Position numbers and translations under genes: made by a program
Notes under the pieces: generated by a model
Told to the model about the DNA's origin: nothing
The model's input: only the letters and a program-made list of their open reading frames with translations
Databases searched by the model: none
Shown here: positions 1 to 9,416 of the stretch, piece by piece
How the letters are laid out: the number at the start of each line of letters is the position of its first letter
Numbering within the stretch: the stretch's first letter is position 1
DNA from: Jatrophihabitans telluris
GTDB taxonomy: Bacteria; Actinomycetota; Actinomycetes; Mycobacteriales; Jatrophihabitantaceae
NCBI RefSeq assembly: GCF_023516435.1
Contig: NZ_CP097332.1
Location: 4,092,001 to 4,156,000, forward strand
Reading direction: 5' to 3'
DNA: 64,000 nt

Positions 1-1565
1 GGGCGATCGGACTCCCACCGGTCACCGAGACCGGCCTCCAGCGCCGCCGGCGACACGAACTGGCGCCCGAGCGGCGCCGGCAATGCACCGAAGGAGCCGA
101 ACATCGGGCGCGGTAGTTGCGGCTGCGGAGTAGGGATCGAGGCGTTCGCGTCGCCCATGTTCGCCCAGGCGATCACCCCGGACTTGAGCACGAGTTCGGG
201 CTTCACGCCGAAAAATGCCGGATCCCACAAAACCAGGTCGGCGAGTTTGCCCGTCTCCACCGAGCCGATCTCGCCATCCAGTCCATGCGTGATGGCCGGA
301 GCGATGGTGTACTTGGCCACGTAACGCATCGCGCGATGATTGTCGTTACCCCCGTTGGGCCCCACGCCGTCGCCGGCCAACGCACCGCGCCCGGCCTTCA
401 TCACGTGCGCGGTCTGCCAGGTGCGGGTGATCGTCTCACCGATCCGTCCCATCGCCTGGGAGTCGCTGCCGATCATCGAGATCGCGCCCAGGTCGTGCAG
501 GACGTCCTCAGCCGCCATGGTGGAGGGCCGGATTCTGCTTTCAGCAAAGGCCAAATCCTCGGCGAGGGACGGATTGAGGTGATGGCAGACCATCAGCATG
601 TCCAGGTGCTCGTCAAGGGTGTTGCGCGTGAACGGGCGGGTGGGGTTCGTCGAGGACGGCAGGACGTTGGCAAACGAGGCCGCCTTGATGATGTCCGGAG
701 CGTGGCCGCCGCCGGCGCCTTCGGTGTGGTAGGTGTGGATGGGCCGATCGGCAATCGCGGCCAGGGTCGATTCCAGGTACCCGGCTTCGTTCAACGTGTC
801 GGTGTGAATGGCCGTCTGCACGCCGGCGGCAAGCCCGACGGTCAGGCACGCATCGATCGCCGCCGGGGTCGTCCCCCAATCCTCGTGCAGCTTGAACCCG
901 GCCGCGCCGGCGCGAAGCTGCTCCCACAGTCCTTCCGACGACACCGTGTTTCCCTTGCCCAGCAGGACGACGTTCACCGGCCAGGCCGTCATCGCCTGCA
1001 TCATGGCCTGAATCCAGAACGCCCCCGGCGTGACCGTGGTGGCCTTCGTCCCGTCCGCCGGGCCGGTCCCGCCGCCGATGATCGTGGTGATTCCGGCCGC
1101 CAGCGCAACGGGAATCTGTTGCGGCGCAATCAGGTGAACGTGGCTGTCGACCCCGCCCGCAGTGAGGATCTTGCCGTTGCCGGCGATGATCTCGGTCGAC
1201 GGCCCGATGACCAGCTCCGGCGTCACGCCGTTCATCGTGTCGGGGTTGCCGGCCTTGCCGATGGCCACGATTCGTCCGTCGCGAACGCCCACATCGGCCT
1301 TGACCACGCCCCAGTGATCGAGAATCACGACGCCGGTGATGACCAGATCCGGCGTTCCCTCGGCGCGGGTGTTGACCGCCTGCCCCATCGATTCGCGGAT
1401 GACCTTGCCGCCGCCGAAGACCGCTTCGTCACCGGCCAACGCGCCCGGCCCCCCGGCGAGATCCTCGGTGACCTCGATCAACAGATCCGTGTCGGCCAGC
1501 CGGACCCGATCACCGACCGTCGGACCGTACAGCGCGGCGTAGCGCCACCGCGGCAGGCTGCTCAC
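1..1565 (-). CDS. ureC: Urease subunit alpha (UreC), 3' end cut by window edge
   Basis: Catalytic nickel subunit of urease, hydrolysing urea to ammonia and carbamate in the cytoplasm. About 521 codons are present; the family is near 570 residues, so roughly the last 50 lie outside the window. The active-site series is visible on the minus strand: His pair in [10 protein letters not shown] (about 142 and 144), the carbamylated Lys in GFKLHEDWG (about 225), metal and substrate His residues in [10 protein letters not shown] and [13 protein letters not shown], the flap Cys-His in MVCHHL, and the Asp of SDSQAMGR. The start is GTG at 1565, overlapping the ureB stop by four bases (GTGA), so translation is probably coupled. 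The accessory genes ureFGD are not in view and would lie to the left. Confidence 0.95.
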   Translation of the reverse strand, partial: MSSLPRWRYAALYGPTVGDRVRLADTDLLIEVTEDLAGGPGALAGDEAVFGGGKVIRESMGQAVNTRAEGTPDLVITGVVILDHWGVVKADVGVRDGRIVAIGKAGNPDTMNGVTPELVIGPSTEIIAGNGKILTAGGVDSHVHLIAPQQIPVALAAGITTIIGGGTGPADGTKATTVTPGAFWIQAMMQAMTAWPVNVVLLGKGNTVSSEGLWEQLRAGAAGFKLHEDWGTTPAAIDACLTVGLAAGVQTAIHTDTLNEAGYLESTLAAIADRPIHTYHTEGAGGGHAPDIIKAASFANVLPSSTNPTRPFTRNTLDEHLDMLMVCHHLNPSLAEDLAFAESRIRPSTMAAEDVLHDLGAISMIGSDSQAMGRIGETITRTWQTAHVMKAGRGALAGDGVGPNGGNDNHRAMRYVAKYTIAPAITHGLDGEIGSVETGKLADLVLWDPAFFGVKPELVLKSGVIAWANMGDANASIPTPQPQLPRPMFGSFGALPAPLGRQFVSPAALEAGLGDRWESDR

Positions 1566-1915
1566 GCGCGATCACCGCTCTCGTCGGTGATCGCGAACTC
1601 CGGACGCAGTCCCGGCACCAGCCGTCGCCCGGCGAGCTCGACCAGCGTCACCGTCCGCGCCATGCCCGGCTCGAAGCGCACCGAGGTGCCGGCCGGGATG
1701 TCCAGGCGATAGCCGCGGGCGGCGTCCCGGTCGAAGGACAGCGCGGGGTTCACCGCGCCGAAATGGTAATGACTACCTACTTGGACGGGACGATCACCGG
1801 TGTTCTCCACCGTCAAGTCCAGGTGGTGGCGGCCGATGTTCAGCGCGATCTCGCGGTCGGCGGGCAGGACCTCGCCCGGAATGCCGCGGCCAGGACCCGG
1901 TTGCCCGGCGTTCAT
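1562..1915 (-). CDS. ureB: Urease subunit beta (UreB)
   Basis: Small structural subunit of urease, 117 residues. It carries the family signature VGSHYHF followed by NPAL and a C-terminal stretch [10 protein letters not shown] typical of UreB. It starts with ATG at 1915, overlapping the ureA stop by four bases (ATGA), and its own stop overlaps the ureC GTG. The three genes therefore form a tightly packed gamma-beta-alpha operon as in most actinobacteria, with separate gamma and beta chains rather than the fused form. The first 20 residues are slightly longer than in many homologues. Confidence 0.93.
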   Translation of the reverse strand: MNAGQPGPGRGIPGEVLPADREIALNIGRHHLDLTVENTGDRPVQVGSHYHFGAVNPALSFDRDAARGYRLDIPAGTSVRFEPGMARTVTLVELAGRRLVPGLRPEFAITDESGDRA

Positions 1916-2214
1916 ACGATCGGCCCGTGGACGGTGACCAGCTTCGTCCCGTCCGGAAACGTCGCTTCGACCTGAACGGACTCCAGCATCTCGGCGATGC
2001 CCGGTATCACGTCGGCGCGGGTGAGCACGGATCGGGCACTCGACATCAGCTCGGCCACCGTCCGACCATCCCGCGCGCCCTCGAGCACGTACGCGGTGAT
2101 GATGGCGGTGGCCTCGGGATAGTTCAGCTTCACGCCCCGAGCCCGGCGTCGTTCGGCGAGGTCGGCGGCGTAGCTGAGGAGTAACCGTTCCTGCTCGTGT
2201 TCGGTCAGGCGCAT
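1912..2214 (-). CDS. ureA: Urease subunit gamma (UreA)
   Basis: Smallest urease subunit, 100 residues, full length for the family. Recognisable blocks are [46 protein letters not shown] and the C-terminal [14 protein letters not shown]. It is the first gene of the ureABC operon. No Shine-Dalgarno motif is well placed; instead TAGGGT lies six bases upstream of the ATG, suggesting a leaderless transcript. It is divergent from clpB, separated by about 300 bp. Confidence 0.95.
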   Translation of the reverse strand: MRLTEHEQERLLLSYAADLAERRRARGVKLNYPEATAIITAYVLEGARDGRTVAELMSSARSVLTRADVIPGIAEMLESVQVEATFPDGTKLVTVHGPIV

Positions 2215-2220
2215 CGGGCC

Positions 2221-2226
2221 ACCCTA
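2221..2226 (-). promoter_or_regulatory. Putative -10 box of a leaderless ureA transcript
   Basis: Read on the minus strand this is TAGGGT, a TANNNT -10 hexamer, six bases before the ureA ATG. The same spacing recurs at other genes in the window that lack a ribosome binding site, so transcription probably starts at or next to the start codon. Confidence 0.45.
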
Positions 2227-2322
2227 AGTCGAAGCAGTTTCCTCTTGGTTAACCCGGCCCCGGTCCGTCCGCCCCCGGACCATTCGGCCCGCACCATTCG
2301 GTTTTCGCGGCATGGACCATTC

Positions 2323-2384
2323 GGCTTTCGCGGCCCGGATTCCCGAATTTCGCCCAGAAATCGAGAATTCCGGCCGCGAAAGCC
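2323..2384. repeat. Palindromic dispersed repeat, copy 1
   Basis: A 62-bp element bounded by perfect 13-bp inverted arms, GGCTTTCGCGGCC and GGCCGCGAAAGCC, with further imperfect pairing inside (GGATTC against GAATTC). A second copy with identical arms lies at 28808-28870. Partial arm copies preceded by ACCATTCGG lie just to the left (about 2294-2310). Both copies sit in a divergent promoter region (here ureA and clpB). It looks like a REP- or MITE-like palindrome; no coding content is seen. Confidence 0.7.
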
Positions 2385-2428
2385 GGGTGTCCGGGGGGTG
2401 TCCCGGCGGGGTGGGGGCGGGGGTGATA

Positions 2429-2449
2429 GTTGAGTGGAACAGACTCAAC
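2429..2449. promoter_or_regulatory. HAIR operator (HspR binding site) of clpB
   Basis: The sequence reads GTTGAGT-N7-ACTCAAC, a perfect inverted repeat. It differs from the actinobacterial HspR-associated inverted repeat CTTGAGT-N7-ACTCAAG only in the outermost base of each arm. It lies 62 bp upstream of the clpB ATG. Known HspR regulons include clpB and the dnaK operon, so heat-inducible repression by HspR is the expected control. hspR itself is not in the window. Confidence 0.85.
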
Positions 2450-2511
2450 TTTTGGTGCGTTGCACTGGATAGCCCACAGACCCCGAACACAGGAAGGTAT
2501 ACAACCTGACC

Positions 2512-5118
2512 ATGGACCTGACCACTCGCAGCCAGCAAGCGATCTCGACCGCTGTGCGCAGCGCCGCGGAGCGAGGCAACCCGGCCGTCGAGCCGTCTCA
2601 CCTGGCCGCCGCGCTTCTCGATGACGAGCAGGGCCTGACCCGTCCGATCCTGCAGGCCGTGGGCATAGACCCGGCGAACCTAGCGCGGTCCGTGGACGCC
2701 CTGATGTCCAAGCTGCCCTCGGCCGCCGGTTCCACGGTGTCCGCCCCGCAGGCCAGCCGCAATTTGCACACCGTCCTCAGCACCGCCGAGCGCATCGCCA
2801 AGGACGCGACCGACGAGTACGTCTCGGGCGAACACCTGCTGCTCGCGCTGGCCGAGGTCGACTCCGACGCCGCGGTCGCACTCAGGGCCGCCGGCGCCAC
2901 GCCCGAAGCCCTGCGCGCCGCGTTCACTCAGGTGCGCGGTTCCTCACGCGTGACCACCGCCGACCCCGAGGCCACCTACCAGGCGCTGGAGAAGTACGGC
3001 CAGGACCTCACCGCCCGCGCGCGCGAAGGCAAGCTGGACCCCGTCATCGGACGTGACTCGGAAATCCGCCGAGTCGTCCAGGTGCTGTCCCGCCGGACGA
3101 AGAACAACCCTGTCCTGATCGGTGAACCGGGCGTCGGCAAGACCGCCGTCGTCGAGGGCCTGGCCCAGCGCATCGTCGCCGGCGACGTCCCGGAGAGCCT
3201 GCGCGGCAAGACCCTGATCTCGCTCGACCTCGGTTCGATGGTCGCCGGGGCCAAGTACCGCGGCGAATTCGAAGAGCGACTCAAGGCGGTGCTCAACGAG
3301 ATCAAGGACTCCGACGGCCAGATCGTCACCTTCATTGACGAACTGCACACCGTGGTCGGCGCCGGGGCAACCGGTGAGGGCGCCATGGACGCGGGCAACA
3401 TGCTCAAGCCGATGCTGGCCCGCGGCGAACTGCGCATGATCGGCGCGACCACCCTGGACGAGTTCCGCGAGCACATCGAGAAGGACCCCGCCCTGGAGCG
3501 GCGGTTCCAGCAGGTACTCGTCGGCGAACCATCCGTCGAAGACACGATCGGCATCCTGCGCGGGCTGGCGGGCCGTTACGAAGCCCACCACAAGGTGCAG
3601 ATCGCCGACGGCGCACTCGTTGCCGCGGCTACGCTGTCCGACCGCTACATCACGAGCCGGTTCCTGCCCGACAAGGCCATCGACCTCATCGACGAGGCGG
3701 CCTCGCGGCTGCGGATGGAGATCGATTCCCGGCCGGTGGAGATCGATGAGCTGCAACGCTCGGTCGACCGGCTCAAGATGGAGGAGATGGCCCTGGCGCG
3801 CGAGAGTGACCCCGCCTCGATCCAGCGCCTCGAGGTGCTGCGGGCCGAACTGGCCGATCGCAGCGAGGAACTGAACGCGCTCAACGCCCGCTGGGAGCGG
3901 GAGAAGACCGGACTGAACCGGGTGGGCGATCTGAAGGAGAAGCTCGACGAGTTGCGCACCCAGGTCGAGCGGGCACAGCGCGACGGTGACTTCGAAACCG
4001 CCTCACGGCTGCTCTACGGCGACATCCCGGCCACCGAGAAGGAGCTGGAGGGCGCCTCTGCGCTGGAAGAGGCGGTCACCGATGGCGACGTGCTCGTCAA
4101 GGAAGAGGTAACCGCCGACGACATCGCCGAAGTGGTCGCGGCCTGGACCGGAATTCCCGCCGGTCGGCTCATGGAAGGCGAAACCGCCAAGCTGTTGCGG
4201 ATGGAGGACGCCCTCGGACGTCGCGTCAAGGGCCAGCGGCAAGCCGTCCAGGCGGTCTCGGACGCGGTTCGACGCGCCCGGGCCGGGATCTCTGACCCCA
4301 ACCGTCCCACCGGATCGTTCCTGTTCCTCGGCCCCACGGGCGTCGGCAAGACGGAGCTGGCCAAGGCGCTGGCCGAGTTCCTGTTCGACGACGAACGTGC
4401 CATGGTGCGCATCGACATGAGCGAGTACTCCGAGAAGCACTCGGTTGCCCGCCTGGTCGGCGCACCGCCCGGTTACGTCGGTTACGACGAAGGTGGGCAG
4501 CTCACCGAGGCCGTCCGGCGCCGGCCCTACAGTGTCGTGCTGTTCGACGAGGTCGAAAAGGCACACCCGGACGTGTTCGACGTCCTGCTGCAGGTGCTCG
4601 ACGACGGACGCCTCACCGACGGACCGGGCCGGACGGTCGACTTCCGCAACGTGATCCTGGTGCTGACGTCCAACCTCGGCTCGCAGCTGCTGGTGGCCGA
4701 GCTGGCGGAGCTGGACAGCGACCCGCTCGTCGCTCGTGCCAAGCGCAGCGATCTGGTGCTCGAGGTCGTCCGAGCACACTTCAAGCCCGAGTTCCTGAAC
4801 CGGCTCGATGACATCGTCGTCTTCGATCAGCTCACCACCGAGGAGCTGGCCGGCATCGTCGACGTGCAGCTGGCCTCGTTGGGCGCCCGGCTCGCTGGTC
4901 GCCGGCTGACCCTGTCCGTGACCGAGACCGGGCGTGAATGGCTCGCGCTCAACGGGTTCGACCCGCTGTACGGGGCACGTCCGCTGCGTCGGCTGATCCA
5001 GACCGCGATCGGGGACCAACTCGCGAAGCAGCTCATCGCGGGCGAGATCACCGACGGGGACACCGTGTCGATCGACGTGAACGACGACCGGAGCGGCCTG
5101 GTCATCAGCGCGAGCTGA
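2512..5118 (+). CDS. clpB: ClpB disaggregase chaperone
   Basis: Hsp100 hexameric ATPase that pulls proteins out of aggregates together with DnaK/DnaJ/GrpE in the cytoplasm. It has 868 residues, normal length. An N-terminal Clp_N repeat domain (about 1-145) is followed by AAA module 1 with Walker A GEPGVGKT near 204, a coiled-coil middle domain (about 400-520), AAA module 2 with Walker A GPTGVGKT near 607, and a C-terminal small domain with [10 protein letters not shown]. The ATG is preceded by AGGAAGG about 14 bases upstream, a rather long spacing. Regulation by the upstream HAIR site is likely. A repeat cluster of another family follows the stop codon. Confidence 0.97.
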   Translation: MDLTTRSQQAISTAVRSAAERGNPAVEPSHLAAALLDDEQGLTRPILQAVGIDPANLARSVDALMSKLPSAAGSTVSAPQASRNLHTVLSTAERIAKDATDEYVSGEHLLLALAEVDSDAAVALRAAGATPEALRAAFTQVRGSSRVTTADPEATYQALEKYGQDLTARAREGKLDPVIGRDSEIRRVVQVLSRRTKNNPVLIGEPGVGKTAVVEGLAQRIVAGDVPESLRGKTLISLDLGSMVAGAKYRGEFEERLKAVLNEIKDSDGQIVTFIDELHTVVGAGATGEGAMDAGNMLKPMLARGELRMIGATTLDEFREHIEKDPALERRFQQVLVGEPSVEDTIGILRGLAGRYEAHHKVQIADGALVAAATLSDRYITSRFLPDKAIDLIDEAASRLRMEIDSRPVEIDELQRSVDRLKMEEMALARESDPASIQRLEVLRAELADRSEELNALNARWEREKTGLNRVGDLKEKLDELRTQVERAQRDGDFETASRLLYGDIPATEKELEGASALEEAVTDGDVLVKEEVTADDIAEVVAAWTGIPAGRLMEGETAKLLRMEDALGRRVKGQRQAVQAVSDAVRRARAGISDPNRPTGSFLFLGPTGVGKTELAKALAEFLFDDERAMVRIDMSEYSEKHSVARLVGAPPGYVGYDEGGQLTEAVRRRPYSVVLFDEVEKAHPDVFDVLLQVLDDGRLTDGPGRTVDFRNVILVLTSNLGSQLLVAELAELDSDPLVARAKRSDLVLEVVRAHFKPEFLNRLDDIVVFDQLTTEELAGIVDVQLASLGARLAGRRLTLSVTETGREWLALNGFDPLYGARPLRRLIQTAIGDQLAKQLIAGEITDGDTVSIDVNDDRSGLVISAS

Positions 5119-5155
5119 TCCCTCCGGGCGCGTCGTGTTGCGGCCCCGGGTTGCG

Positions 5156-5318
5156 GCGAATGGGCAGTTCGGGCGCGAATGGGCGCGTGTAACTGCCCAT
5201 TGGCATCGGAACTGCCCATTCGCGCACGAGTGGCCGACAGGAGGGCCAGTCGGAACCGCCCATTGGCGTCGGAACTGCCCATTCGCGCACGAGTGGCCGA
5301 CAGGAGGGCCAGTCGGAA
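5156..5318. repeat. Repeat cluster B1 after clpB (core GCGAATGGGCAGTT)
   Basis: Two forward cores (5156-5169 and about 5173-5184) are followed by reverse cores (for example 5210-5224 and 5273-5287), so the array is an inverted cluster. Its right part is a 63-bp unit repeated twice in tandem (5193-5255 and 5256-5318) with only a few differences. It lies between the convergent clpB and the membrane-protein gene ending at 5346. The same core recurs after pckG (47895-47965). Possible role: transcript end structure or terminator; no T-tract is present. Confidence 0.75.
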
Positions 5319-5345
5319 GCAGACGCGGGCCGCCGGCTTCGGTGA

Positions 5346-6098
5346 TTATTCGGGTTGGACGGCCGGCAATACGCCCAGCCAGCGCGTGACCGAAGCCTGA
5401 TAGCTGAGGACCAGCGAGACCGCCGCGGCGAGCCCCAGAGACACCGGGATCGGGACGGGAATCTGGCTTTGCTTCGCCCAGTAAACGGCGAAGAGGATGC
5501 TCGACCACAGGCCGACCGTCAGAAGTAGCCGTCCGGCCAGCTTGCCGGAGATCAGGGCGATCGAACCGATCAGCAGCAACGCCGAGACGCCGAAATCGAG
5601 CACACCCAGCATCACGTAGGCGGCGTCCGCGCCCGCATAGGCGGACCGATCGCCGAAATCGCCGGACGAATGCAACAAGCCGATCAAGGCGATCACCAGG
5701 AGGCCGAAGATGCCGACCAGCACCCCCAGCACCAGCCCGACGATTCCCGCCCACAACGCGGCGCGAGGCAGTGGACGACGCACGGCGTAGTCCGGAATCG
5801 CGGCGGCTGCAGCGGCGGACAGTCCGGCCGCCCGAACCTGCAGCGAGCGGGACGGGATGGGCGAGTCCGCCAGGGCCGGCTGGGGTGATCCCGAACGTCG
5901 GCCGGTCCCCACTGCGGCGGCCGCTGACGAAGCAGCCGGGGCAGCCGTTGACGTGTGAGCCCGAGCTGCGACCGGCCGCGTCGAATACGGGTCCTTGAGC
6001 TCGCCGCGATACGGGTTGGCCACTGGTGTGCGGGCCAACTGCCGTGCGTCCTCCTTCGGCGAGGGCGCGCGGTAGCGGGGAGCTCCGGACGCGGTCAT
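5346..6098 (-). CDS. Four-helix membrane protein of unknown function
   Basis: A 250-residue protein with a hydrophilic Pro/Ala/Arg-rich N-terminal half (about 1-110) and four predicted membrane helices in the C-terminal half (WAGIVGLVLGVLVGIFGLLV, VMLGVLDFGVSALLLIGSIA, LLLTVGLWSSILFAV, IPVSLGLAAAVSLVLSY). I do not recognise a family. The frame stays open upstream through a tandem repeat, but I choose ATG at 6098 because TACCGT, a -10 box, lies seven bases before it, and because the longer version would translate the repeat array. It is convergent with clpB and divergent from the RDD gene. Confidence 0.7.
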   Translation of the reverse strand: MTASGAPRYRAPSPKEDARQLARTPVANPYRGELKDPYSTRPVAARAHTSTAAPAASSAAAAVGTGRRSGSPQPALADSPIPSRSLQVRAAGLSAAAAAAIPDYAVRRPLPRAALWAGIVGLVLGVLVGIFGLLVIALIGLLHSSGDFGDRSAYAGADAAYVMLGVLDFGVSALLLIGSIALISGKLAGRLLLTVGLWSSILFAVYWAKQSQIPVPIPVSLGLAAAVSLVLSYQASVTRWLGVLPAVQPE

Positions 6099-6105
6099 GC
6101 GCTTC

Positions 6106-6111
6106 ACGGTA
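6106..6111 (-). promoter_or_regulatory. Putative -10 box, leaderless membrane-protein gene
   Basis: Minus-strand TACCGT lies seven bases before the ATG at 6098, which has no convincing ribosome binding site. It fits the TANNNT-N6/7-start pattern of this window. Confidence 0.4.
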
Positions 6112-6217
6112 GCTGCTGCACCTATCGGCTCCGATCCGCTAGGTTCGGCGCTACGGGGTCCGTGCGGGCAGTTGGCATCGCACAGTGGATGTTTGGCTGC
6201 GCAGCCTCCGGGTACAT

Positions 6218-6336
6218 CGAAGTTGCACCGAGTCCGAAGTTGCACCGAGTCCGAAGTTGCACCGAGTCCGAAGTTGCACCGAGTCCGAAGTTGCACCGAG
6301 TCCGAAGTTGCACCGAGTCCGAAGTTGCACCGAGTC
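6218..6336. repeat. 17-bp tandem repeat, seven perfect copies
   Basis: The unit CGAAGTTGCACCGAGTC is repeated seven times head to tail without a mismatch (7 x 17 = 119 bp). It lies in the 282-bp divergent region between the four-helix membrane gene (leftward) and the RDD gene (rightward). A 17-bp period does not preserve a reading frame, so it is not protein coding. It resembles an iteron or multi-site operator, or a recent slippage expansion. Confidence 0.9.
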
Positions 6337-6380
6337 CGACCGACGCACCGTAGACGAATCCATCAGGGAGACGAGTCAAG

Positions 6381-7340
6381 ATGACGCAGTGGGGAAACGA
6401 CCCCGATCAGCCGGACAAGGGGCATGAGGGAAACCAGCAGCCCCCGTCAGACCCGTGGGGAGCGCCGCCGAGCCAGTCCGCCCAGCCTCCTGCGTCCGAC
6501 CCGTGGGGCCCGCCGTCCCAGAGCGAACCACCGCAGAACCAGCCGTCCCAGAGCGAACCACCTCAGAACCAGCCGCCTCAGAACCAGCCGCCCCAGTCCG
6601 ACCCGTGGGGCGCGCCGCCCCAGCAACCGGACTACGGGCAGCAGCCCCAGCCCGGCTATGCGCCGCCGCCGCAGCCCGGCTACGGCCAGCCGCAGTACGG
6701 CCAGCCGCAGTACGGCCAGCCGCAGTACGGCCAGCCCCAGCAGCCGCAATACGGGCAACCCCAGTACGGGCAGCCGCAATACGGGCAGCCGGCTTACGGG
6801 CAACCCCAGTACGGGCAACCCCAGTACGGGCAGCCCGGGGCCTATCCGGCCGCGCCGGGCTACAACCCCGCCGCGTACGGCCAGCCAGGACTGGTGGCCT
6901 TCGCCAACGGTGCCCAGGCGAAGCTCGCGACGGGCATGCAGCGGTTTCTGGCCCGGCTCATCGACAGCGTGGTGTACCTCCTGCTGTACGTGATCTTCCT
7001 GGCGATCGGGATCGCCGGGTCCGGCAGCGGACTGGGGCACCTCTACGGCGTCGTGTTCTTCGCGGTGCTCGTGTACTACCTGTACGAGTCGGTCACAGTA
7101 GGCATGTCCGGTCAGACACTGGGAATGAAGGCGCTCAGTCTCAAGGTCGTCCGCGACCAGGACGGTGGCGCGATCGGGATGGGCAAGGCGTTCCTGCGCG
7201 CTCTACTTCCCACGCTCGGCCTGTTCATCTGCGGGCTGCTCGCGATTCTCATCTGGGTGTCGCCCTTCTTCGACGGCAGCAAGCGTCTGCAGGGCTGGCA
7301 CGACAAGATCGCCGGCGACTTCGTCATCGCGCTGAAGTAA
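6381..7340 (+). CDS. RDD-family membrane protein with Pro/Gln/Tyr-rich repeat tail
   Basis: 319 residues. The N-terminal ~165 residues are low complexity: repeats of [15 protein letters not shown] and at least eight QYGQP units, predicted disordered and cytoplasmic. The C-terminal part (about 180-319) is an RDD domain with [46 protein letters not shown] and [12 protein letters not shown]. The molecular role of RDD proteins is not settled. It starts at ATG 6381 after GGGAGACGAG. The DUF2752 gene begins two bases after its stop, so the two are co-transcribed. Confidence 0.9.
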   Translation: MTQWGNDPDQPDKGHEGNQQPPSDPWGAPPSQSAQPPASDPWGPPSQSEPPQNQPSQSEPPQNQPPQNQPPQSDPWGAPPQQPDYGQQPQPGYAPPPQPGYGQPQYGQPQYGQPQYGQPQQPQYGQPQYGQPQYGQPAYGQPQYGQPQYGQPGAYPAAPGYNPAAYGQPGLVAFANGAQAKLATGMQRFLARLIDSVVYLLLYVIFLAIGIAGSGSGLGHLYGVVFFAVLVYYLYESVTVGMSGQTLGMKALSLKVVRDQDGGAIGMGKAFLRALLPTLGLFICGLLAILIWVSPFFDGSKRLQGWHDKIAGDFVIALK

Positions 7341-7342
7341 CC

Positions 7343-7765
7343 ATGGCCCGTTCGCGCACGACAGCGTTGCCCGCGGTCCCCTTGGTGACCGCGGGCACCG
7401 CCGTGCTCGCGTCCGTCGGCCTGTACTTCGTCAATCCCAACACGACCCACGTCCCGCTCTGCCCGTTCCATGCGGTGACCGGGCTGAACTGCCCGCTGTG
7501 TGGAGCGACCCGCGCCACCTACGCCCTGCTGCACGGCGACGTGGTCACAGCCCTGCACGACAACGCTGTGTACGTCCTCGGCCTGCCGCTGCTGTTCTGG
7601 TTGGGATGGCGTTGGTACCGGGCGACCGCCGGGCCCGATCGGCCCGGGGCATCCCGTCACCGCCTCATGCCCCGTGCGGTGTTCATCGCCCTGCTCGTCC
7701 TGCTCGTCGTGTTCGGCGTGGTCCGAAACCTGCCCATCGGCGCGTTCCTGTCGCCCCCGGCCTGA
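7343..7765 (+). CDS. DUF2752 membrane protein
   Basis: 140 residues with three hydrophobic helices and the DUF2752 signature CPFHAVTGLNCPLCGATRA, whose paired cysteines could bind metal or form disulfides. The start ATG lies two bases after the RDD gene stop, so translation is coupled. The function of the family is unknown; RDD plus DUF2752 is a neighbourhood seen in actinobacteria. The frame is open far upstream but that part overlaps the RDD gene and is not coding. Confidence 0.85.
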   Translation: MARSRTTALPAVPLVTAGTAVLASVGLYFVNPNTTHVPLCPFHAVTGLNCPLCGATRATYALLHGDVVTALHDNAVYVLGLPLLFWLGWRWYRATAGPDRPGASRHRLMPRAVFIALLVLLVVFGVVRNLPIGAFLSPPA

Positions 7766-7797
7766 GTTCGAGGTCCAGCCCACCTGCCCGGCGCCGG

Positions 7798-7803
7798 TAT
7801 CCT
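7798..7803 (+). promoter_or_regulatory. Putative -10 box, leaderless gene at 7811
   Basis: TATCCT lies seven bases upstream of the ATG at 7811, with no ribosome binding site between. Confidence 0.45.
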
Positions 7804-7810
7804 CCCTCCA

Positions 7811-8560
7811 ATGAGCCCGGATATCGCCGACGAACCGACGGCTGCCCCCATCCGTCCCCGCAGTGTCGACCTGGGGATCTACGCGATCTTCGTCCACTGC
7901 GCCTTTTCCGTGGCCGGGGCGCTGCTGACGCTGCCGTACCACGACGAGTTCGTCAGGCGCTTGCACGAGCAGTACCCGAAGAACAGCACCGCAGACATCC
8001 ACCGGGCGGCTGCGTCAGGACCGGCGATCTTCTTCGCTCTCGTGCTGGCCGTCATCTACATCGTGCTGGCGAAGTTCATCCGGGACGGCAAGAACTGGGC
8101 CCGCTGGATCTACGCCGCGATGGCAGTCGTGCTGTTCCAGGACGTCTTCCGGATCACGTCCGTCTTCTCCAAGCTCTACCCGTTCGCCATGGGGCTCGCG
8201 GTGAGCCTGAGCGCGCTTGCCTCGATCGCGAGCCTGGCGTTGCTGTTCCTGCGGACGTCCAACCCCTATTTCCGCAAGCCGGGCGTCCAGCGGATGAGTC
8301 TCGGCGCGATGTTGCGACCTCGGACCTCCGCCACGGCCGCCGCCCGCGAGCGGGCCGCCGGCGGCGTCCGCCGAACTGGGACTGGTGCTGCCGACGGGGG
8401 CGGGGCTGGGGGCGGTCCGGGCGGTTCGGGCGGTTCGGGCGGTTCGGAACCGACGGTGAACCTGCAGAAGGGCACGGATCGGACGGCTCCGGCCGGGACC
8501 ACGCCGCCGGTGGATCCGCGCCGGCCGCGAGCCAAGTCCCGCAAGTCGGCCGAGCAGTAG
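7811..8560 (+). CDS. Membrane protein, unknown function
   Basis: 249 residues. About four hydrophobic helices span residues 22-150 (LGIYAIFVHCAFSVAGALLT, GPAIFFALVLAVIYIVLAKF, WARWIYAAMAVVLFQDVF, AMGLAVSLSALASIASLALLF). These are followed by a hydrophilic Arg/Gly/Pro-rich cytoplasmic tail of about 85 residues, including a glycine-serine run. No family recognised. A -10-like TATCCT seven bases upstream suggests a leaderless message. The short-chain dehydrogenase starts six bases after its stop. Confidence 0.75.
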   Translation: MSPDIADEPTAAPIRPRSVDLGIYAIFVHCAFSVAGALLTLPYHDEFVRRLHEQYPKNSTADIHRAAASGPAIFFALVLAVIYIVLAKFIRDGKNWARWIYAAMAVVLFQDVFRITSVFSKLYPFAMGLAVSLSALASIASLALLFLRTSNPYFRKPGVQRMSLGAMLRPRTSATAAARERAAGGVRRTGTGAADGGGAGGGPGGSGGSGGSEPTVNLQKGTDRTAPAGTTPPVDPRRPRAKSRKSAEQ

Positions 8561-8565
8561 CCGGG

Positions 8566-9366
8566 GTGGCATCCGAGACAACGGCGGAACTGAGCGGCGA
8601 ACTGACCGGTTGCGCGCTGGTCACCGGTGCGACCGCGGGCATCGGCGCCGCGTTCGCTCGCCGACTCGCCGCCGAGACCCGGGATCTGGTGCTGGTCGCG
8701 CGGGACGTGGACCGCCTCGAGTCAGCCGCGACGGAGCTCCGGCGCCGCTACCTGATCCAGGTCGAGGTGCTCCCCGCGGACCTATCGACGGACGACGGGT
8801 GCGCCGTCGTGGCCAAGCGCCTGGCCGACCGGGCGAATCCGGTCGATACGCTCGTCAACAACGCGGGCTTCGGCCTTTACGCCCCGTTCGGCCAGGCAGC
8901 GCTCGCTGATGAAGAACGGCTCGTCGACCTCAACGTGAGGGCCGTGCTGCGACTGACCTACGCGGCCCTGGAGGGGATGCGCGAGCGAGGACGCGGCGAG
9001 ATCATCAACGTCTCGTCCGTAGCCGGTTTCCTACCACGGGGTGCTGCCGCGAGTTACGCCGCCGGGAAGGCGTGGGTGACCTCGTTCAGCGAGGGGCTGT
9101 CGCTCACGCTGGTTGGGTCGGGCGTGCGGATCTGCGCCGTGTGCCCGGGATTCACGCACACCGAGTTCCACCAGCGCGCCAGCGCAAACATGAGTTCGCT
9201 GCCCTCGTGGGCCTGGTTGGAGGCTGACCAGGTCGTGGCGGAAGGGCTGGCCGACGCACGGGCCGGCAAACCGGTCAGTGTCCCGAGCAAGCGCTACAAG
9301 ATCGCGGTTCAGCTGGCGCGGTTCGCGCCCCGGGGTGCCCTACGCCGGGTGATGGCTCGTCACTAG
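8566..9366 (+). CDS. Short-chain dehydrogenase/reductase (SDR)
   Basis: 266-residue NAD(P)-dependent oxidoreductase of the classical SDR fold. It shows TGATAGIG (cofactor loop, about residue 20), NNAG, the catalytic Ser in NVSSVAG and YAAGK (Tyr and Lys catalytic pair). The substrate cannot be told from sequence. The chosen start is GTG at 8566, six bases after the preceding stop; the frame is open far upstream but there it runs through two other genes. It probably shares a transcript with the membrane-protein gene before it. Confidence 0.88.
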   Translation: MASETTAELSGELTGCALVTGATAGIGAAFARRLAAETRDLVLVARDVDRLESAATELRRRYLIQVEVLPADLSTDDGCAVVAKRLADRANPVDTLVNNAGFGLYAPFGQAALADEERLVDLNVRAVLRLTYAALEGMRERGRGEIINVSSVAGFLPRGAAASYAAGKAWVTSFSEGLSLTLVGSGVRICAVCPGFTHTEFHQRASANMSSLPSWAWLEADQVVAEGLADARAGKPVSVPSKRYKIAVQLARFAPRGALRRVMARH

Positions 9367-9403
9367 CCGATCAGGCATGCGTGGACGGGTCCTGTCACCC
9401 CGA

Positions 9404-9409
9404 TAGGCT
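9404..9409 (+). promoter_or_regulatory. Putative -10 box of leaderless pyrE
   Basis: TAGGCT lies seven bases upstream of the GTG start of pyrE, supporting GTG at 9417 rather than the upstream ATG at 9381. Confidence 0.45.
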
Positions 9410-9416
9410 GCCCGAC

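Noticed and set aside
117-1712. Long open frame on the plus strand over ureC
   Set aside because: It is an antisense shadow of the high-GC ureC; the minus-strand frame carries all urease active-site motifs.
6122-6379. Small repeat proteins encoded by the 17-bp array
   Set aside because: A 17-bp unit cycles through all frames, so the apparent repeat peptides are artefacts of the repeat in every frame and strand.
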